From the NCBI GenBank assembly GCA_039808585.1, contig JBDHTJ010000140.1, forward strand, positions 1 through 13,946: a stretch of DNA of 13,946 nucleotides. The letters run 5' to 3'. The stretch's first letter is position 1; every line of letters begins with the position of its first letter. The stretch comes from AWTP1-13 sp039808585 (lineage in GTDB: Bacteria > Pseudomonadota > Alphaproteobacteria > Rhizobiales > Hyphomicrobiaceae). The notes beneath the pieces are model-generated. The model was not told the DNA's origin, ran no database searches, and was given only the letters and a program-made list of their open reading frames with translations. Both the position numbers and the translations under genes were made by a program. This document shows, piece after piece, positions 1 to 6,123 of this stretch.

Positions 1-256
1 CCGACAGCCTTGCCGAAGTCTTGCGGAGGCCGGCCTTGAGGCGCTGAAACCAGCCCATTTTCGGCGGCGGCTCAGCGGGTTGGGCCGGAGGGGGCGGCTG
101 GGGGGCCAGCGCCTGCGGCTCTGCGGAGGGCGCGGCCGGCTCTGGCGGCGCCACGGCGGGCGGCGGTGGCGGGGCCTCTGGCTGCGGCTCGGGCGCGCGC
201 TCGCTGCGGCGGAAAAAGCCGAAGAGGCCACGCGATTTTTCGGTTTTGTCGGTCAC
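1..256 (-). CDS. ftsY: Signal recognition particle receptor FtsY, N-terminal part (cut by window edge)
   Basis: The first 85 codons of a protein that continues beyond the window. It opens with TDKTEKSRGLFGFFRRSE after the start codon, a short basic and aromatic stretch. A proline/alanine/glutamate-rich linker of about 45 residues follows. It then enters GWFQRLKAGLRKTSARLSG, the typical entry into the FtsY N domain ahead of the NG GTPase. FtsY is the membrane-associated GTPase that docks SRP-bound ribosomes at the Sec translocon. The GTP-binding motifs lie outside the window, so the call rests on the N-domain start and on context. The start is GTG at 254-256, overlapping the mtaB stop in GTGA, which implies translational coupling. 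The linker is proline-rich rather than strongly acidic as in the E. coli A domain. The order dapF-mtaB-ftsY is, from general knowledge, a common alphaproteobacterial arrangement. Confidence 0.85.
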   Translation of the reverse strand, partial: MTDKTEKSRGLFGFFRRSERAPEPQPEAPPPPPAVAPPEPAAPSAEPQALAPQPPPPAQPAEPPPKMGWFQRLKAGLRKTSARLS

Positions 257-1593
257 GGCGCGAAATTGGGTCCTATCGCGGTGCCTTGCAACCGGCGTGC
301 TTCGGACCGAGTGACGCGGGCGGCGAGGATGGTACCAGGTGGAGCGTCACTTTCCAGTGCGATCTCCGCGAAGCCCGGCGTGCGGCCGACCCCACCACGC
401 TCCATCAGCACCTGGGTTTTCCGACCCACTTGAGACTGGAGGTAAGCAGCAAGCGCCTCGTCGCCCTTGGCGCGCAAGCGTTGCGCCCGCGCCTTGGCGA
501 GCGCACGCGCCACCTGCGGCATGCGGGCGGCCGGCGTGCCCGGGCGTGGCGAGTAGGGAAACACGTGAAGGAAGGTGAGGCCGCAATCATCGACCAGCGA
601 CACGGAGCGCGCGAACATCTCCTCCGTCTCGGTAGGGAAGCCCGCGATGATGTCGGCGCCGAACACGATGTCAGGGCGCAGCCGGCGCGCTTCGGTGCAG
701 AAGCGGATGGCATCCTCACGCAGGTGGCGGCGCTTCATGCGCTTGAGGACCATGTCGTCACCCGCCTGCAGCGAGAGATGAAGATGGGGCATGAGGCGCT
801 CCTCGTCCGCGATGGCGCGCATCAGATCGGCGTCTGCCTCCACCTGGTCGATTGAGGAAATGCGCAAGCGTGGAAGCTCGGGCACATGGCGGAGTATCTG
901 GCGCACGAGGACGCCGAGCTTGGGGCTGGCCGGGAGGTCCGCACCCCAGGACGTAATGTCGACGCCCGTCAGCACCACCTCCTTGTAGCCAGCGTCGACG
1001 AGCCGGCGGATCTGCGCCACCACCTCGCCGGCGGCCACGGACCGTGACGGACCGCGCCCATAGGGGATGATGCAAAAGGTGCAGCGATGATCACAGCCGT
1101 TCTGTACCTGCACATAGGCGCGCGCGCGCGAACCGAACCCGTCGATAAGGGCATGCGCGGTTTCGCGCACGGACATGATGTCGTTGACGATGGCCTTGGG
1201 TGCGGTATCGACATCAAGTCCGCGAAAGCTCTCCGGACGCATCTTCTCGGCGTTGCCGAGGACGCGATCCACCTCCGGCATGTCGGCAAAGCGCTGGGTC
1301 TCCACCTGGGCAGCGCAGCCCGTGACGACAATGCGGGCGGCAGGGTTTTCGCGACGCAGCTTGCGGATCGTCTGCGCGGCCTGCCGCACCGCTTCGGCCG
1401 TCACGGCGCAGGTATTGACGATGATCGTATCGGACAGGCCAGCGGCTTCGGCATGCCGGCGCATCACCTCGGATTCGAAGCTGTTGAGGCGGCAGCCCAT
1501 GGTGACGAGGCGCACGTTGCCGTGCTCGGTCACCTCTGGTTCCGACAGGGTTTGCGCCTCTTGCTGCGAAGGCTGCTCGAGCATTTCCGTCAC
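253..1593 (-). CDS. mtaB: tRNA (N(6)-L-threonylcarbamoyladenosine(37)-C(2))-methylthiotransferase MtaB
   Basis: A radical-SAM methylthiotransferase that converts t6A37 to ms2t6A in ANN-decoding tRNAs. The N-terminal UPF0004 domain has its three cluster cysteines at about residues 34 (MGCRLNS), 62 (VNTCAVT) and 93 (VTGCAAQ). The radical-SAM CxxxCxxC motif is CDHRCTFC (Cys167, 171, 174), and a TRAM-like C-terminal region follows. The MGCRLNSFESE segment and overall length (446 aa) fit MtaB better than MiaB or RimO. The start chosen is GTG at 1591-1593, which overlaps the dapF TGA as GTGA, the same junction seen between mtaB and ftsY. An ATG three codons further in (1582-1584) is an equally possible start, and neither has a strong Shine-Dalgarno sequence. 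The longer in-frame extension to 1680 lies inside dapF and is not credible. It is the middle gene of a dapF-mtaB-ftsY operon. Confidence 0.93.
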   Translation of the reverse strand: MTEMLEQPSQQEAQTLSEPEVTEHGNVRLVTMGCRLNSFESEVMRRHAEAAGLSDTIIVNTCAVTAEAVRQAAQTIRKLRRENPAARIVVTGCAAQVETQRFADMPEVDRVLGNAEKMRPESFRGLDVDTAPKAIVNDIMSVRETAHALIDGFGSRARAYVQVQNGCDHRCTFCIIPYGRGPSRSVAAGEVVAQIRRLVDAGYKEVVLTGVDITSWGADLPASPKLGVLVRQILRHVPELPRLRISSIDQVEADADLMRAIADEERLMPHLHLSLQAGDDMVLKRMKRRHLREDAIRFCTEARRLRPDIVFGADIIAGFPTETEEMFARSVSLVDDCGLTFLHVFPYSPRPGTPAARMPQVARALAKARAQRLRAKGDEALAAYLQSQVGRKTQVLMERGGVGRTPGFAEIALESDAPPGTILAARVTRSEARRLQGTAIGPNFAP

Positions 1594-2450
1594 GACGGCG
1601 CCAACGTCGCGAAATCGACGCTTCCCCAGTGCTCGTGCTCGACGGGGCCCGTCATGTAGATGTGGTCGTTCTCGCGCCATTCGATGAGAAGCGGACCGCC
1701 CGGAACGGTGACCGTGACTTTACGGTCGGTGAGGTCCTTGCGCGCGGCACAGACAGCCGAAGCACAGGCGGCCGAGCCGCAGGCGCGCGTAAGGCCGGCG
1801 CCACGCTCCCAGGTGCGCAGCGTGATGGCGTCGCGGGCGGTGACGTGGGCGAGCGAGATGTTGGCGCGCTCGGGGAAGATGGGGTGGTTCTCGAGCATCG
1901 GGCCGAAGCGGCCCAAGTCGTAAGCCATCACGTCCTTCACCCAGAAGATGGCGTGCGGATTGCCGACATTCACCACGGACGGGGAATGCAGGATGGGCTT
2001 GTCGATGGGGCCAATCTGCAGCTCGATGGCGCGCGTGTCGTGAAACGGCTCCGACAGGGGGATGTCCTTCCAGCCGAAGCGCGGGCGCCCCATGTCCACC
2101 GTGATGCGGTCGACGCCGCCGACCTCGACGTCCAGCAGGCCGGCGCGGGTCTCGTAGCGCTGATCGGTGCGTCCGCTCGCCTCCCAGACGGCCCAGCCGA
2201 CGCAGCGCATGCCATTGCCGCAGGCGCCGGCCTCGCTGCCATCGATATTGTAGATGCGGACGAAGGCGTCGGTGCCCGGCGTGCGGGGGTCCATGAGCAC
2301 CATCATCTGGTCGAAGTGCGCATCGGGGCGCGCACCCAGTGCCTTGATCCGAGCGGGGGTTAGCGGGTCTTGCCGGCCGCGCAGGTCGAGCACGACGATC
2401 TCGTTGCCGAGACCGTTCATCTTACGGAACGTAGTGGAGCCGGAGTTCAT
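1590..2450 (-). CDS. dapF: Diaminopimelate epimerase DapF
   Basis: Cofactor-independent epimerase that interconverts LL- and meso-diaminopimelate, the penultimate step to lysine and the source of meso-DAP for peptidoglycan. Both catalytic cysteines are visible: Cys77 in GACGNGMRC and Cys224 in TRACGSAACAS. The start region FRKMNGLGNE matches the family N-terminus (first beta strand followed by M-x-G-x-G-N). This supports the ATG at 2448-2450 over the internal ATG ten codons later, which would remove that strand. Length (286 aa) is normal. It is the first gene of the dapF-mtaB-ftsY run and shares GTGA with mtaB. A plausible promoter lies about 26 bases upstream of the start codon. Nothing looks damaged. 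Confidence 0.96.
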   Translation of the reverse strand: MNSGSTTFRKMNGLGNEIVVLDLRGRQDPLTPARIKALGARPDAHFDQMMVLMDPRTPGTDAFVRIYNIDGSEAGACGNGMRCVGWAVWEASGRTDQRYETRAGLLDVEVGGVDRITVDMGRPRFGWKDIPLSEPFHDTRAIELQIGPIDKPILHSPSVVNVGNPHAIFWVKDVMAYDLGRFGPMLENHPIFPERANISLAHVTARDAITLRTWERGAGLTRACGSAACASAVCAARKDLTDRKVTVTVPGGPLLIEWRENDHIYMTGPVEHEHWGSVDFATLAPS

Positions 2451-2482
2451 GAGCGTGCGAGCGGGGTTGGGTGCGGAGGCTC

Positions 2483-2512
2483 CTTATATGGCGATGCGGC
2501 ACCGGCGCACAA
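2483..2512 (-). promoter_or_regulatory. Candidate sigma-70-type promoter for dapF-mtaB-ftsY
   Basis: On the minus strand, TTGTGC (complement of 2507-2512) is followed after 18 bp by TATAAG (complement of 2483-2488). The -10 matches TATAAT at five of six positions; the -35 keeps only TTG. Transcription would start near 2476, giving a leader of about 26 bases to the dapF ATG. Found by eye from spacing and consensus only. Confidence 0.4.
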
Positions 2513-2638
2513 TCTCCGAGGAAGAGGCACGTGCACCCGTGGCCCAAGCCAATGCTTCCAGCCATGATCGTCGCCGCACCTTTGGCGGGACGGCACAACA
2601 CTTTGAGGTGAGGGCGGGCCCCACCCGGCACCGATGCC

Positions 2639-2650
2639 CCCTATATAGGG
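2639..2650. promoter_or_regulatory. Perfect 12-bp palindrome CCCTATATAGGG, possible operator or -10 region
   Basis: The 12 bases are exactly self-complementary and form an AT core inside very GC-rich DNA. They lie 126 bp upstream of the aldehyde dehydrogenase GTG start and about 130 bp beyond the candidate dapF promoter. A regulator site is possible, but no second copy was seen and no regulator gene is adjacent to name. Confidence 0.25.
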
Positions 2651-2775
2651 CTTGCACGGGACGCGGACGCGGTCTTTAACCGCCACGCGCATCATTGGAG
2701 CCCTGGCCGCGACTGCAGGCCATGCAAGATTTGAAGCTGCGCCTGAAGGCGCACAGCTATGGAAGGAACCTGGCG

Positions 2776-4203
2776 GTGTACACGACGCTCGAACATTACA
2801 TCGACGGCAAGTGGGTGAAGCCCTCCGGCAAATCCCAGGACGTCTACAATCCGGCCAACAGCAAGGTCATCGGTGAGCTGGGCCTGGCCAGCAAGGGCGA
2901 CCTCGACAAAGCGATCGCGGCTGCCGACAAGGGCTTCAAGGAGTGGCGCAAAGTCTCGGCCTTCGAGCGCGGCAAGATCCTGCGCAAGGTGGCTGACCTC
3001 ATCCGCCAGCGCGCCGACGACATCTCCAAGGTGCTCACGCAGGAGCAGGGCAAGGTGTTCGCCGAGGCCAAGATCGAGGTGCTTTCAGGCGCCGACATCT
3101 TCGACTGGTTCGCCGGTGAAGGGCAGCGCGCCTACGGCCGCATCATCCCGGCCCGTGCCGATGGCGTGCGCAACATGGTGATCATGGAGCCGGTGGGTCC
3201 GGTGGCAGGGTTCTCGCCCTGGAACTTCCCTGTGACGCAGGCCGTGCGCAAGATCGCGGCCTCGCTGGCCGCCGGCTGCTCCATCATCATCAAGTGCCCG
3301 GAAGAAACGCCAGGCTCGCCGATCGGCCTCGTGAAGTGCATCCATGATGCAGGCGTTCCGGCCGGCGTCGTGAACCTCGTGTACGGCGTGCCGGCGGAGA
3401 TCTCGGAATACCTGATCCCGCATCCGGTGATCCGCAAGATCTCGTTCACGGGCTCCGTGCCGGTGGGCAAGCATCTCGCCGCACTCGCTGCAACGCACAT
3501 GAAGCGCTCGACGATGGAACTCGGCGGACACGCGCCGGTGCTGGTGTTCGACGACGCGGATGTCGATAGTGCGACGAAGATGCTGATCGGCTCCAAGTTC
3601 CGCAACGCGGGCCAGGTGTGCGTTTCGCCCACGCGTTTCTTCGTGCACGAGAAGGTGTACGATAAATTCGTCGGCGACTTCATCAGCGCGGCGAAGAGCA
3701 TCAAGGTGGGCGACGGCCTCGACCCCGACAGCAAGATGGGTCCGCTCGCCAATCCCCGACGTGTGAACGCGATGGAAAGCATCATCGCCGACGCACAGGA
3801 GAAGGGCGCCAAGGTGCAGACCGGTGGCAAGCGCATCGGCAACCAGGGCAACTTCTACGAGCCGACGGTGCTGACCGACGTGCCGGAGACGGCGCGCATC
3901 ATGAACGAGGAGCCGTTCGGCCCCGTGGCCGTGATGCTGCGCTTCAAGGACACGGACGACGTGCTGCAGCGTGCCAACAAGCTGCCCTACGGCCTTGCCA
4001 GCTACGCCTTCACGAAGAACGCGAACACGGCGACGAAAATTGCCGACGCGCTCGACAGCGGCATGGTGACGATCAACCACTTCGGCATCGCGCTGCCGGA
4101 AACGCCGTTCGGTGGCGTGAAGGATTCGGGCTATGGCCACGAAGGTGGCATCGAGGGCCTGCAGGTCTACATGCAGGCGAAGTTTATCAGCCATATGGGC
4201 TGA
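2776..4203 (+). CDS. NAD(P)-dependent aldehyde dehydrogenase, succinate-semialdehyde dehydrogenase type
   Basis: A complete ALDH-superfamily enzyme of 475 aa. Residues numbered from the GTG: FSPWNFPV with catalytic Asn150; Lys173 in IIIKCPEETPGSP (cofactor binding); FTGSVPVGK (Rossmann-type turn); Glu248 in MELGGHAP (general base); nucleophile Cys282 in NAGQVCVSPTRF; and the C-terminal PFGGVKDSGYGHEGG. The style resembles succinate-semialdehyde dehydrogenases (4-aminobutyrate breakdown), but the Cys-x-Cys pair of GabD-type enzymes is Cys-x-Ser here. Substrate is therefore inferred, and other semialdehydes are possible. The start is set at GTG 2776: a strong Shine-Dalgarno, GGAAGGA (2761-2767), stands 8 bases upstream, and VYTTLEHYIDGKW is the normal family N-terminus. 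In-frame ATGs at 2695 and 2722 would add 27 or 18 basic residues unlike the family. It is a single-gene unit ending in a strong terminator. Confidence 0.88.
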   Translation: MYTTLEHYIDGKWVKPSGKSQDVYNPANSKVIGELGLASKGDLDKAIAAADKGFKEWRKVSAFERGKILRKVADLIRQRADDISKVLTQEQGKVFAEAKIEVLSGADIFDWFAGEGQRAYGRIIPARADGVRNMVIMEPVGPVAGFSPWNFPVTQAVRKIAASLAAGCSIIIKCPEETPGSPIGLVKCIHDAGVPAGVVNLVYGVPAEISEYLIPHPVIRKISFTGSVPVGKHLAALAATHMKRSTMELGGHAPVLVFDDADVDSATKMLIGSKFRNAGQVCVSPTRFFVHEKVYDKFVGDFISAAKSIKVGDGLDPDSKMGPLANPRRVNAMESIIADAQEKGAKVQTGGKRIGNQGNFYEPTVLTDVPETARIMNEEPFGPVAVMLRFKDTDDVLQRANKLPYGLASYAFTKNANTATKIADALDSGMVTINHFGIALPETPFGGVKDSGYGHEGGIEGLQVYMQAKFISHMG

Positions 4204-4232
4204 TCGCAGGCCTGCATTTCTGCAAGACGCGA

Positions 4233-4263
4233 AGCGGCGCTCTCACGGGCGCCGCTTTTTCTT
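4233..4263 (+). terminator. Rho-independent terminator of the aldehyde dehydrogenase gene
   Basis: A perfect 8-bp stem, AGCGGCGC (4233-4240) with GCGCCGCT (4249-4256), has an 8-base loop and runs into TTTTTCTTT. It begins 30 bases after the stop codon. The T-tract exists only on the plus strand, so it should stop aldehyde dehydrogenase transcripts and not the convergent hipA transcript. The distal arm and T-tract lie inside the last codons of hipA, where they encode part of the lysine-rich end. Confidence 0.88.
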
Positions 4264-5610
4264 TGCCTTGGCGGGCACCGGGCGGGGCTTGGCCGGTTTC
4301 TTCGCAGGCACAGCCGCGGAAACGGCTTCGAGCGTCTCATCGTCTTCGTCGGCGCCGCTGAGATCGGAAAGGCCGGCGATCACGGCGCGGGCACGGGCCT
4401 CGATCGCCTCCACGAACTTCGGCATCAGCACGTGGGTGCCGGCGGGCATCGCGTCCACTTCGGCGGCAGCGGCGCGGACCTCGCGCAGGACCCGGCCTGC
4501 CAACTCATCGATGCGCTTGATGAGGCGCGGGGGATTGAGGCCGCATTCGCGCGCGAACCGCTCCCAGTGCCGGCGCTTCAGGTGATCGGCGCGCGACTTA
4601 CCCGCAATCTTCTGCGCCAGGTTCTTGGTGACGTTGTCCCAGGCCGCCGCGCACATGACGTCGTACATGGGCGCGAGCGTGAAGCCGCGGGCGGAGATCA
4701 TCATCGAGTAGTTCTTGGCGTGCGCGTCGGTGTTGCAGGCGAGCACGTTGAAGATCACGTAGTCGATGAGATTGAGGACGTCGGGGGCCTGCATGGCATT
4801 GCGGGCGACCCAGAAGATATCGGCGAGCGATGGGCCTTTGATGCCGCTCTGGTTGGCCTCATACTTGGCAAACGGCGGCTTCCCAAGGGCCTGACAAAAA
4901 TCCTCCTGATGTGATCGCCGCCAGCGACCTTGCTGTTCGATGCGATCATAGCGCCGGACAAGGAGATAACTGCGCGCGCCTGCCTTGCCGGTGGTAATCT
5001 CGACAGCCGCAATGCCCAGACGGCGAGCCAGCGCCAGGCACAGCGCCTCGTTCTGCACACCTCCGTACAATCGATCAGAGTCCGGCTTCAAGATGTAAGT
5101 CGATGGCGCGCCATCGTGTGGGACGCAAAGGCGGCCGCGCGCATCTATCGCGACGCCGAGCTTGCTCTGCACCCCCGCAAGCGACATCGACACGCCTTCC
5201 TCGCCTACAAGAAAGGGCTTGGCCGGTAGCTCCTCAATGATCCGTTCCAGGTTGCGCTTGGCTCCGATCGGCCTCCAGCCGCCCGTCTCGACAGAGCCCG
5301 GCCTGCCGATGGACAAGGCACCAGCTGTATCGCGTCCAATCTCCGAAAGTATCGCGACCGCATCCTGGGGTGATGTGCCGAGCATGCGCCCGACGGCGCT
5401 CAGCTGGGTGGATTCCGGCAATAGATTTGCTGCCCATGCCGCGAAGACGCTCGGGGGCATGCGCTGCTGTGTGAGCGGCATCTTTAACGAGATAGGGAAT
5501 GCGCCGCGGGTGCCTAGCCAAGCTGGCTCGTAGCGAAAGCTCGGCCCGTCGGCAGTGGCGTTGATGGTGCCGACGGGACGTGTCTCGTAGTAGATCGGCA
5601 GTTCAGCCAC
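4243..5610 (-). CDS. hipA: HipA-family serine/threonine kinase toxin
   Basis: A 455-aa kinase of the HipA type II toxin family. In E. coli HipA phosphorylates glutamyl-tRNA synthetase GltX, causing growth arrest and persistence; the target here is unknown. Visible parts: an N-terminal small domain (about 1-100); SMSLAGVQSKL (141-151), matching the P-loop with the autophosphorylated serine (Ser143); ATP-binding Lys175 in YILKPD; catalytic Asp295 and Asn300 in NTDAHAKN; and metal-binding Asp317 in MYDVM. All key kinase residues are present, so it looks active. The start is GTG 5608-5610, with TAGGA (complement of 5618-5622) 7 bases upstream and an 8-base overlap with hipB, the usual antitoxin-first coupling. 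Unusually, residues about 417-455 form an acidic patch followed by a Lys/Pro/Ala tail ending AKAKKKRRP, which E. coli HipA lacks. The 3' end overlaps the convergent gene's terminator. Confidence 0.92.
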   Translation of the reverse strand: MAELPIYYETRPVGTINATADGPSFRYEPAWLGTRGAFPISLKMPLTQQRMPPSVFAAWAANLLPESTQLSAVGRMLGTSPQDAVAILSEIGRDTAGALSIGRPGSVETGGWRPIGAKRNLERIIEELPAKPFLVGEEGVSMSLAGVQSKLGVAIDARGRLCVPHDGAPSTYILKPDSDRLYGGVQNEALCLALARRLGIAAVEITTGKAGARSYLLVRRYDRIEQQGRWRRSHQEDFCQALGKPPFAKYEANQSGIKGPSLADIFWVARNAMQAPDVLNLIDYVIFNVLACNTDAHAKNYSMMISARGFTLAPMYDVMCAAAWDNVTKNLAQKIAGKSRADHLKRRHWERFARECGLNPPRLIKRIDELAGRVLREVRAAAAEVDAMPAGTHVLMPKFVEAIEARARAVIAGLSDLSGADEDDETLEAVSAAVPAKKPAKPRPVPAKAKKKRRP

Positions 5611-5917
5611 GATCAGGTCCTACCGGGGCCTCAAGGTCGGGCAGCAGAGGCTCTTCATCCTCTGGGCTCCCCGCCATCACATCGACCGGACGGAGGCCAA
5701 CCGCAGCGGCGACAAGCAGCGCCTTGCCGAGTTGGCAGCTCGCCTTGCCGGCCTCCAGTTCAATGATGAAGCGTCGCCCGATTCCGGTACTGAACGCGAT
5801 ATCCTCCTGCCGCAGATGCAATGCTTCGCGGCGCCGCCGAACGGCGGCTCCGAACGTTCGGGCCAGTTCGGACGGGACATCATGGGCGTCGGCTGCGGGA
5901 GGCACTCTGGCTGCCAT
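5603..5917 (-). CDS. hipB: HipB-family Xre-type helix-turn-helix antitoxin
   Basis: A 104-aa DNA-binding antitoxin and likely autorepressor of hipBA. Residues about 18-75 form a Cro/C1 (Xre) helix-turn-helix: ARTFGAAVRRRREALHLRQ, then EDIAFSTGIGRRFIIELEAG, then the helix up to VGLRPVDVM. The C-terminal tail is acidic and proline-rich (SPEDEEPLLPDLEAPVGPD). The start ATG (5915-5917) has GGAAAG (complement of 5926-5931) 8 bases upstream. The frame stays open to 6064, but those 49 extra residues would cover the promoter and operators and do not resemble an HTH protein. The stop lies 8 bases inside hipA. HipB proteins bind palindromic operators as dimers, and the regular palindrome array just upstream is the obvious target, though not proven. 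The N-terminal 17 residues before the HTH are family-unspecific. Confidence 0.9.
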   Translation of the reverse strand: MAARVPPAADAHDVPSELARTFGAAVRRRREALHLRQEDIAFSTGIGRRFIIELEAGKASCQLGKALLVAAAVGLRPVDVMAGSPEDEEPLLPDLEAPVGPDRG

Positions 5918-5960
5918 GCCCCAAACTTTCCATTCAGATTGACGTTTCAATGGTTGAAGC

Positions 5961-5989
5961 AGAATATGTACCCGATCGGGAACAATCAA
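5961..5989 (-). promoter_or_regulatory. hipBA promoter with operator 1 filling the spacer
   Basis: On the minus strand, TTGATT (complement of 5984-5989) is followed by exactly 17 bp and then TATTCT (complement of 5961-5966). Each hexamer matches its consensus at four of six positions or better. The 17-bp spacer is almost exactly the operator-1 palindrome, so a bound repressor would block RNA polymerase directly. The expected start near 5954 gives a leader of about 37 bases to the hipB ATG. Confidence 0.6.
5967..5984. promoter_or_regulatory. hipBA operator 1 (18-bp palindrome)
   Basis: TGTACCCGATCGGGAACA, an 18-bp palindrome with one mismatched pair. The centre is at 5975.5, between the -35 and -10 elements of the hipB promoter. 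The stretch 5971-5988 is identical to 6089-6106 (operator 4), including four flanking bases. Confidence 0.75.
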
Positions 5990-6005
5990 GCGAAATTTGA
6001 TCCAA

Positions 6006-6023
6006 TGATTCCGAGCGGGAGCT
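6006..6023. promoter_or_regulatory. hipBA operator 2 (degenerate copy)
   Basis: TGATTCCGAGCGGGAGCT, centre 6014.5, 39 bp from operator 1. It matches the array consensus at 13 of 18 positions and keeps the CCGAnCGGGA core. Bases 6007-6011 (GATTC) form a GAnTC site, the motif methylated by CcrM in alphaproteobacteria. Confidence 0.6.
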
Positions 6024-6045
6024 TTTGACCGCAAACCACACGCAA

Positions 6046-6063
6046 TGCTCCCAATCGGTAACA
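6046..6063. promoter_or_regulatory. hipBA operator 3 (degenerate copy)
   Basis: TGCTCCCAATCGGTAACA, centre 6054.5, 40 bp from operator 2. It matches the consensus at 15 of 18 positions. It is easy to miss because its core palindrome is imperfect; its place exactly in register with the other copies is the main support. Confidence 0.55.
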
Positions 6064-6084
6064 TTTAGTGCTTCGCTATGGCAT

Positions 6085-6102
6085 TATTCCCGATCGGGAA
6101 CA
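6085..6102. promoter_or_regulatory. hipBA operator 4 (near-consensus palindrome)
   Basis: TATTCCCGATCGGGAACA, centre 6093.5, 39 bp from operator 3. It matches the consensus at 17 of 18 positions and shares 18 identical bases with the operator 1 region (6089-6106 against 5971-5988). Confidence 0.72.
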
Positions 6103-6123
6103 ATCAGGCTGATTTTCTACGTT

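Larger units (their letters stand above)
2451..2775. other. Divergent intergenic region between dapF and the aldehyde dehydrogenase gene (325 bp)
   Basis: No coding segment is convincing here. The dapF-side part holds the candidate minus-strand promoter at 2483-2512. The middle (about 2515-2635) is GC-rich with no clear structure. A perfect 12-bp palindrome, CCCTATATAGGG, sits at 2639-2650. It may be an operator, or its TATATA may be a -10 for the aldehyde dehydrogenase gene, but no good -35 stands at the right distance. A second weak plus-strand pair is TTGCAC (2653-2658) with TTTAAC 17 bp later (2676-2681). The aldehyde dehydrogenase reading frame stays open upstream from 2695, but this part lacks family similarity and is treated as leader. 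Confidence 0.4.

Noticed and set aside
1629..2363. Plus-strand 244-codon open frame opposite dapF
   Set aside because: It is antisense to a clear DapF with both catalytic cysteines; its composition is repetitive Ala/Gly/Asp/His with no motif.
2515..2635. Possible small RNA or riboswitch in the dapF / aldehyde dehydrogenase gap
   Set aside because: No conserved riboswitch core, SRP RNA or tRNA-like fold could be recognised by eye, and no terminator follows.
3085..4194. Minus-strand 369-codon open frame opposite the aldehyde dehydrogenase gene
   Set aside because: The opposite strand encodes a complete ALDH with all catalytic motifs. The antisense frame is rich in His/Arg/Ala with no recognisable domain, typical of a high-GC shadow.
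5918..6064. 49-residue N-terminal extension of HipB
   Set aside because: It would translate the promoter and the first two operators, and the residues are unlike any HTH protein. The ATG at 5917 has a good Shine-Dalgarno.
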